A stretch of 64,000 nt of DNA from Filobasidium wieringae. Lineage: Eukaryota; Basidiomycota; Tremellomycetes; Filobasidiales; Filobasidiaceae. Below are positions 59,149-64,000 of the stretch, in pieces; within the stretch, counting starts at the first letter, position 1, and every line of letters begins with the position of its first letter. Position numbers and translations under genes: made by a program. The stretch lies in the NCBI GenBank assembly GCA_001600055.1, contig BCIV01000003.1, positions 5,162-69,161 of the forward strand, given 5' to 3'. A model generated the notes under the pieces. It was not told the origin of the DNA, ran no database searches, and saw only the letters and a program-made list of their open reading frames with translations.

Positions 59149-60060
59149 TTAGAGTGACTCAAACGCAGTTGGCTTGAGCGGAAGGATTCTTGATGGAGGG
59201 AGGGCCAGGCCACTCAAGGAGAGAAGGGTCAGTGACTCGACTGGGGAGGGTGCGGGGGCCAAAGAAGGAAGGAACCTGTGCAGGACAGTGGCATTGTAGA
59301 GATTGCAGTTCATGGCTTGTCTGAACGCCATGGGGCTGTCGCCGAAAAAGGAGCCCTCAATCGGCATGGTATTGAGGAGGGGGGAAGACAAAGCTTCAGG
59401 ATCACCGTTCAGAGATACCTGGGGAACAGTCTGAGCTTATACCACTCTTTCCTCATGGCTGCTAGGTAAGCAGAGTGGAAGCGATTGTAAATGGAAGCGG
59501 CGGAGCGATAGAAACGTTGGTACTCCTGTTGGACACTGGCCGGGGCGAGCTTGATACCGCTGTACTTCTTGATGGCTTTCTCACTGGCCATAGTGCTTGT
59601 TGAGAAGGCTGTGGCTACTTGAGGTTTGGCAAACAGTGCTTTGCAATAAGCCAGGGTGAGAGCGAGAGGCGCGGCGGGGTCATATTGGACCTGCACTTCC
59701 TGTACAGCAGTGCGCAGAGAGAGCAGGTCTCGAGATACCAGATGGGACATGGCCAGTACATCTCGCTGGCTGATGGAGTTCAGATAGTACTTGATGGTAT
59801 CTGACCCAATCCTATGGCCAAGGGCGTACTGTATCTCCCACAGAGGGATGCCTGTGACTAAGTAAGGGTAGATGTACAATAATGAGTGTACTGTCAGATG
59901 GAGAAGCTCTAGGATCAACTTACCGTATCGAACTCGGATCTTATGAGACGTGAAATAGTCCCCGTAACCGACCGTTCGAATAGCGTTGTTGTAAAACCAG
60001 CCGGTCCAGGTACAACGCACATCGAAACTGACCCCCCGAAGCCGGACTCACCTATAAATC
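59149..60060 (-). pseudogene. Decayed tyrosine recombinase (crypton/captain-like)
   Basis: Read from about 60,055 down, the minus strand gives VRLRGVSFDVRCTWTGW, then YFTSHKIR, an intron at 59923-59858, and VTGIPLWEIQYALGH followed by RIGSDTIKYYLN. H-K-I-R, then Gly-His 21 residues on, then Tyr nine residues later, is the C-terminal signature HxxR...H...Y of tyrosine recombinases. A long helical tail with TSTMASEKAIKKYSGIKL and AAMRKEWYKL follows, as in fungal DUF3435/captain-like proteins. Decay is visible: the tail stops at 59,409, yet the next open frame (QVSLNGDPEALSSPLLNTM...) continues it to 59,149, so a frameshift lies near 59,410-59,430. No N-terminal half with the first catalytic Arg is found upstream, where stops abound. 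Family assignment is inferred from motif spacing. Confidence 0.6.
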
Positions 60061-60327
60061 CTTCGCGTTACTCAGTGATCTCGACGCATGTTCTCCAGCT
60101 TGTACTTCCATGATACAGTCCACATACATCTTCCTGCCAGACTCTGTCTAAGCGTTTAACTGAGCGTGTTATCATGACCTGTGCGTAACGATGATCTCCC
60201 GAGTACATTCCGCTATCGGATGGCAGCTTCATACTCGATGATGACTGAGCGTTGTAATAATGATCATCGTGTCATGTGACAATCCTAGAGATACATAACC
60301 CAAAACCCAAATGCCTGAACCCATACC

Positions 60328-61245
60328 CTAGTATTTATGCCTAGTCGAGTAATCTGAGTCATTGCGGGGAAGAAAAAAAGTTAGTAATCTCCTCTCGTGA
60401 AGTGGATGTAGATAGTGCTACGAGCGGTTTTACCTTTGGGAGCGACGACCAATCCTCTTCCTTTCGATGCACCTCGGTATACAGTTTCGATGATATCGAT
60501 CATCTGCCAGAATGGAGAACAAGAATAAGTGAGGTACCATGAGGTAAAACGAAAGTAACATACCTCTTGCTTATCGCTGACAGCCCAGTTACTGTGCGAC
60601 GAGAAGATGCAAGATTAATGAACCAGTAATAATCAGGACATATACCCCGGCCTGCTCACATTTTGTTATTGTTTCCCGTACCCAAATCAATCATAATATG
60701 CTTATTTCTGCAATAGAGAGACGTGGCCAGTCAGCGTCAAGGGAGCAACGTTGCTTGTACCGAAGATCAGTACTGACCGATAGAAGAACATGAGAGTACA
60801 GGGATCGTATAATTCGTACATCTATCAAGACCGCACAGTCCATGGTTCAGTGAACAAGAAAGGCGTGGAACGCAATCTAACTCACCTTGTTAAAGTCTGG
60901 TACTTTCGTAATATCAACTGCAGATCGGACGAAAGAACAGATCCATCAGTCCCGATCATCTCGCTAAGATTCCAAACACAAACCAGACTAACCTAGATAA
61001 ATCACAGCGAAGTTCTGTACTTTTGCTTGGACTCCGTAGAGCGTCTCGTCCATGACCATACACTGTGGCTCCCAGTCATGCCCGAACCGAATGCAGACCA
61101 CTCGATCTTCCTCTACTTCGATAGACTGATCGACGTGCCACCCCGAAGGGAGACTGAAAGCAACGAGAAGAGATGGGTTGGTGTTTAGCTCGATTTAGAC
61201 GGTAAAATGATTTGTTATGGCTTACTGGGTCATGAAATAAGACAT
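60328..61245 (-). CDS. DIB1: U5 snRNP protein Dib1/Dim1 (thioredoxin-like)
   Basis: Eight or so small exons, starting with a 20-nt coding exon at 61245-61226. Their joined reading is MSYFMTHLPSGWHVDQSI, VVCIRFGHDWEPQCMVMDE, NFAVIYLVDITKVPDFNK, MYELYDPCTLMFFYRNKHIM, DLGTGNNNKINWAV and MIDIIETVYRGASKGRGLV. The last exon (stop TAG 60330-60328) supplies DYSTRHKY, the family C-terminus KDYSTKYRY. This makes about 142 residues, the standard size of the TXNL4A/Dim1 family. It has a thioredoxin fold without the redox CxxC and sits in the U5 snRNP/tri-snRNP, needed for pre-mRNA splicing. Reading through the last intron would give a false C-terminus ending in GDY. It is divergent from the carrier gene (244 bp between start codons). 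Confidence 0.93.
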
Positions 61246-61489
61246 GGTGTCACAAGCTGCCTATATCGAACAAATTGATTGCCAGGGACCTTAGATGCGG
61301 TGTGCAGAAGTAGCTGGTAATATGGTGTGATGTTATGGACGATGTCGCCATTCAATATCGCCATCAAGCATCACGTGAGGGGGACCGGGGTTGATGATAT
61401 CAGCACCCACAAGTCGGCCAGATAGGTGACATCTTCCGATACCTCTCAACCATCGAACTTGATCAAACACCTGCTGCCTGTATTGTGAC
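61246..61489. promoter_or_regulatory. Short bidirectional promoter, DIB1 and mitochondrial carrier
   Basis: Only 244 bp separate the divergent start codons of DIB1 (minus) and the carrier gene (plus), so regulatory elements must be shared. No obvious TATA box. Confidence 0.6.
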
Positions 61490-63154
61490 ATGTCTTCGAC
61501 AGACTCGCCCCAGCTAGCTACCGCCGCTGCAGAGAGGCCGGACCAGAGCAACATCCTCACCGAGCTTATAGCGGGAAGGTCAGTTTCGGTGCAGCACGCT
61601 TGTCTGGTCTAGCTTCGACTGAATGCATCGATCTATCGCAGTATCGGGGGAGCATGCCAAGTCATAGTTGGCCAGGTTAGTTCGAAACCCTGGTACGATA
61701 TTGGCGCTCTAGGAGCTGATCGATCCGTCTGTCCATGAAGCCTCTAGATACCCTTAAAGTGGTCAGTCGAAGCGATCAACCCGAAACATCCGTGACTATG
61801 CTCAATATCATGAAACACAATGCATGTAGAGAGCGCAAACCGCACCACCAGGGACGTTTAAGAACACCCTAGATATCGTCAGGCAAACAGCAGCTAAAGA
61901 AGGAATATGGGCATTCTACAAAGGTCCGTCTTCTTACCCCTTCTGCGACATTCCGCTTGCTAAAGGTCTTTCTTCGATTGGTACAGGAATGGCCTCTCCT
62001 TTGGTTGGGATTGCAGCAGTCAATTCCCTCCTCTTCGCTGCTTACGGACAGCTGAAACGATTGGTAGATCCGTTCGGAGATGACCTCACATTAGGGCAGA
62101 CGGCACTTGTCGGTGCAGGCGCTGGAGGCATCAATGCGATTCTAGCGAGTCCCGTAGGTGTGGCTTGCAGAATGACTTCAGATTTTATTTCGCTGAGAGG
62201 GGTCACCATTCTTGTGTTAGGTCGAACTAGGAAAGATCAGGATGCAGGTGAGCTCGATAATCTGGCATTCAATTCAGGTGCAACACTCATCTCCATTCTT
62301 TCACCATACAGGGTCAGGTAGGCCGTATATACCGCTGCCAATCTTTCATGCTCTAGCTCATATCTCCCCCGTCATCTACTGTAGTACGGAGGAAAGGACG
62401 ACAAGCGTTTGTCGGCTGCGATCGTCGATCTGTACAAACGGTACGGAGTGAGGCACGGGATCATGCGTGGTTATTGGGTGAGTCCGAGTTACAGTAGGAC
62501 CTGGTATCAAAATTGATAACTCGATAAAATTCATAGGCAACTGTGGCACGTGAGATTCCAGCTTATGCAGGGTTCTATACGGGTAAGAGAGGCGATGGCA
62601 CTTCGAAGATGTGGCACCTGACCAGAATCTGTTACACAGGTTATGAATACACTAAACGGTCGTTAACGCCTACCGGGTCTGCACCCACTACACCTGTGTA
62701 TTTGACTTCCGGTTCGTTCTTAGAATGCTTTCCATCAGTAATCGTTTCCTGACTGATGGTGTGCAACAGGTGCAATTGGGGGAATTTGTTACTGGCTAGC
62801 ATCTTATCCATTAGATGTCGTCAAATCTCGCGTACAACTACGGGACGAACCTCCTCGACGGGGTATTACTTACATTGTGGATGAACTTCGGCAGGTCGTG
62901 CAACAAAGCGGAGTGTAAGTGAGGTTGAGAACTATTTTCTCGAACCAGTATTGATGCAGGTCGTGAAAATGCGAATAGAAAGGGACTTTATCGAGGAATA
63001 ACGCCTACTCTTATTCGAGCAGTACCTGCTGCTGCGACTACCTTTGGAGCTTTCGAGTTGAGCAAGAGTGAGCGAACTAACAGCATCTCTAGCTCGCTGC
63101 GACTAATATATTTCGGTATATCTAGACTTCATACAGGAAAATAATCTTATCTAA
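61490..63154 (+). CDS. Mitochondrial carrier (SLC25; carnitine/acylcarnitine-type)
   Basis: About ten exons, start 61490 and stop TAA 63152-63154. Exons join to SNILTELIAGSIGGACQVIVGQ, then a 21-nt exon (61741-61761) PLDTLKV, then RAQTAPPGTFKNTLDIV. This gives the first carrier signature Px[D/E]xx[K/R]xRxQ split over three exons. Further parts are GMASPLVGIAAVNSLLFAAYG, ALVGAGAGGINAILASPV, IMRGYWATVAREIPAYAGFY, a third signature SYPLDVVKSRVQ, and GLYRGITPTLIRAVPAAATTFGAFEL. Three repeats of about 100 residues with six helices in the inner mitochondrial membrane are expected. Best guess from GQPLDTLKxRAQ is the carnitine/acylcarnitine (SLC25A20/29) group; ornithine-type carriers are the alternative. 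Confidence 0.88.
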
Positions 63155-63232
63155 AAGCTTTACAGCGCCATCCGGTTACAATCTCGTCATCCAAGCTGTA
63201 CAAGCTGTATAAAGCAAGCATTGCCACCATGT
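63155..63232. terminator. Shared 3' end of convergent genes
   Basis: Only 78 bp separate the stop codons of the mitochondrial carrier (plus) and the nitrate transporter (minus). Transcripts must therefore overlap or end within this gap. Confidence 0.4.
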
Positions 63233-64000
63233 CTATCTACTCATGTATCCTCCTGCCGCTAGTTGAGCCTTGGGAATGGGTGGGATCAAGGTCATCAAAG
63301 TTCCGATGGCCAGACTGCAAACGCCTATGATCCAAGTTCCCTTGTGATAATTGGTGAATCGGTACTACAGAGAGTGAAGTCTATTCAGTACAAGCTGGTA
63401 CCGTGCCAAGGGATATGAAATACTCACGGCGACGGAGAACAAGACACCTCCGAGATTTCCAGTACTACCGACTACTCCGCTCATAATACCGTTGAAACGA
63501 GGATTGACATGAGGAACCAAGGAATAAGCGGCACCTGACAATCAAAATAATCAGGGATCTATTATGTGCAGGAAACGGTGTGGTTACTCACCATTTGCAG
63601 CGTCCATACAGAAAGCCATTGCCTGGATACCAGCCACAAGAGTTACAGGACTCGTTGGGTTGACGAAACCGATCCAGATAAGCATGACACCCTGCATGGC
63701 GACAAGCTATACAGTACATGTATGTCAGCGACTATAGCATGTTACCAGATAAGCATTTGACTTACTCCTCCGTACCAACATTGTTTGCCTTTGGTACCCC
63801 ATCGTGCAGGCACCCAAGCATAGATCCAATCCGCGATGACTCCTCCAAGTGGTCGACTGACGACGTTGAACAGTCCAAAGGCAGCCGCCACTTGTCCACT
63901 CTTGGTCTGACCCCAAGTCGGGAACTTTTGCAAGTACCAAGGTCCCAAGATGGAGTTGACTGCTAACTCACCCCCGAATGAACACGCGTAAGGTACCGCA
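63233..64000 (-). CDS. Nitrate/nitrite transporter (NNP, NrtA/CrnA-like), partial
   Basis: Only the C-terminal part is present; the gene runs off the right edge and its start is not visible. Stop TAG is at 63235-63233. Exons (short introns with GTGAGT-type donors) read LGPWYLQKFPTWGQTKSGQ, VAAAFGLFNVVSRPLGGVIAD, RWGTKGKQCWYGG, LVAMQGVMLIWIGF, AMAFCMDAANGAAYSLVPHVN, PRFNGIMSGVVGSTGNLGG and GTWIIGVCSLAIGTLMTLIPPIP. The AFGLFN..RPLGG block and the GxxxGxxGNxGG nitrate signature identify the NNP family of high-affinity nitrate-proton symporters in the plasma membrane. In fungi the nitrate and nitrite reductase genes often lie next to it, which here would be beyond 64,000. Confidence 0.88.

Noticed and set aside
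60381..60480. Alternative Dib1 C-terminus ending in GDY with TAA at 60381
   Set aside because: This is read-through of the last intron; splicing to the exon at about 60,350 gives the conserved DYSTRHKY end.

Overview
The window is nuclear DNA of a basidiomycete fungus, most likely a tremellomycete (relatives of Cryptococcus, Kwoniella and Tremella). The reasons are dense genes with many short introns (mostly 45-90 nt, GTNNGT donors, C/TAG acceptors), FunK1-type protein kinases, several hybrid histidine kinases, a SCAP-type sterol sensor and an MCT-type MFS carrier. Most genes had to be assembled from several exons. Coordinates run from start codon to stop codon, introns included. No tRNA, rRNA or CRISPR array was seen, and there is no intact mobile element.

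Layout. 1-5,600: degenerate C-rich repeats, an uncharacterised gene ending in a 15-bp minisatellite, an atypical short-chain reductase and a small cysteine-rich secreted protein. 6,500-14,400: FunK1 kinase A, a START/SRPBCC-like protein, an MCT-like MFS transporter and a protein tyrosine phosphatase. 14,900-24,400: a MHYT-domain hybrid histidine kinase, exosome subunit Rrp45 and a secreted gamma-glutamyltranspeptidase. 25,500-33,150: a TMEM16/anoctamin-family membrane protein, an Hsp9/12-like stress protein and FunK1 kinase B. 33,600-49,700: a PAS hybrid histidine kinase with about 18 introns, dolichol kinase Sec59, a 1,083-residue disordered protein and a GAF hybrid histidine kinase. 49,800-64,000: mitochondrial translation activator Mss51, two doubtful small genes, SCAP (Scp1), a decayed tyrosine-recombinase gene, spliceosomal Dib1/Dim1, a mitochondrial carrier and the 3' part of a nitrate-transporter gene running off the right edge.

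How the genes relate. Most are unrelated housekeeping or signalling genes and there is no biosynthetic cluster. The striking theme is sensing: three hybrid histidine kinases with different input modules (MHYT, PAS, GAF) lie within 35 kb, next to two FunK1 kinases, a tyrosine phosphatase, a sterol/oxygen sensor (SCAP) and a stress protein. The best candidate for something not yet described is the remnant at about 59.15-60.06 kb. It keeps the HxxR, LGH and Tyr signature of a tyrosine recombinase (crypton- or Starship-captain-like) between the 3' ends of SCAP and DIB1.
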